Source of the DNA: Prolixibacteraceae bacterium
Lineage (GTDB): Bacteria; Bacteroidota; Bacteroidia; Bacteroidales; Prolixibacteraceae
Assembly (NCBI GenBank): GCA_021740385.1
Contig: JAIOZY010000033.1
Coordinates: forward strand, 1 to 57,722
DNA: 57,722 bases
Reading direction: 5' to 3'
Under the pieces are notes generated by a model. That model searched no databases, had not been told where the DNA came from, and was given only the letters and a program-made list of their open reading frames with translations. The position numbers and the translations under genes were made by a program. The stretch's first letter is position 1. Every line of letters begins with the position of its first letter. Positions 57,406 through 57,722 of this stretch are shown in pieces.

Positions 57406-57722
57406 TGTCAATAATTTGTTTGTTGCCAATAATTTTTATTGACTGAAATGACTAAGCCCTTCAGGCTTAAACTTTCAAAATGAAAATATTTTAAATCTCA
57501 AATCTACTCCTGTTTTGTGCACTACAACGATGCCTACAAAACGCATGACTGAATATCAAATTATTACGACCTACGAGTTTTAGTTTTGGGTCATGCATTA
57601 ATGTTTTCTAATCTTTTCTGTTTATTAACTAAGCAAAAGGTAGTGTCAATTTTCCTTCGTCTAACATATCTGAATTAAGTTGACAGGCTTACCTTCGCAA
57701 AAGCGGTGGGTTGGCCGAACAA
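57406..57722. other. Terminal stretch without a recognised gene
   Basis: 317 bases after the ATPase terminator. No credible reading frame, RNA gene or array was found. The last 35 bases are GC-richer (CTTCGCAAAAGCGGTGGG) and could be the beginning of another repeat or gene that continues beyond the window. Confidence 0.5.

Overview
The window comes from a member of the Bacteroidota, probably a fermentative marine or sediment Bacteroidales/Marinilabiliales-type bacterium. The evidence is type IX secretion cargo (a lamin-tail protein with a type A sorting tail and a SprB-repeat protein with a CHU_C tail), a PorP/SprF-like protein, a V/A-type ATPase operon with the Bacteroidota-style DUF2764 subunit, and promoter-like boxes of the TAnnTTTG type. 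No rRNA, tRNA, CRISPR array, phage or intact transposon was seen.

Layout. 1-630 is non-coding and packed with period-7 tandem arrays and palindromic repeats. 631-11370 (minus strand) is a three-gene surface operon: an outer-membrane beta-barrel, a 2361-residue TANFOR-like secreted giant and a fibronectin type III protein. 11371-11684 holds a MITE-like element. NhaC (minus) and a large TPR protein (plus) follow. 16166-17372 is a two-gene winged-helix/nucleotidyltransferase module that looks like a toxin-antitoxin or abortive-infection pair. It has operator-like TCGCGAA repeats and a HigB toxin remnant upstream. 17604-20782 (minus) encodes a T9SS lamin-tail protein and a small PID-CTERM-like protein.

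21119-26678 (plus) is energy metabolism: a CoA-transferase, then methylmalonyl-CoA epimerase and the Na+-pumping methylmalonyl-CoA decarboxylase (mmdA, gamma, biotin carrier, beta). Next come a frameshifted small secreted protein, an Uup-type ABC-F ATPase, a YdeI-like protein, a TrmJ-like methyltransferase and a small membrane protein. 31763-38829 is the 1876-residue SprB/CHU_C protein followed by its PorP/SprF-like partner. secA-lgt, a second TPR protein (minus), the pta / degenerate 3-hydroxyacyl-CoA dehydrogenase / ackA cluster and the seven-gene V/A-ATPase operon complete the window.

How it fits together. Decarboxylation of methylmalonyl-CoA can export Na+, the rotor subunit K carries the full set of residues known to bind Na+ in Enterococcus NtpK, and NhaC exchanges Na+ for H+. 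Together these suggest a sodium-based energy economy alongside propionate (CoA-transferase) and acetate (Pta-AckA) production.

The most unusual signals are not genes. Intergenic gaps carry (i) several period-7 tandem arrays of unrelated sequence, (ii) a composite repeat in which a TCC...GGA hairpin is always followed by AACCTC hexamers, with compensatory changes in the stem, and (iii) a double-hairpin repeat. Other notable items are a pseudoenzyme-like dehydrogenase between pta and ackA, two related small leader ORFs 10 kb apart, and a probable single-base frameshift at about 27478.
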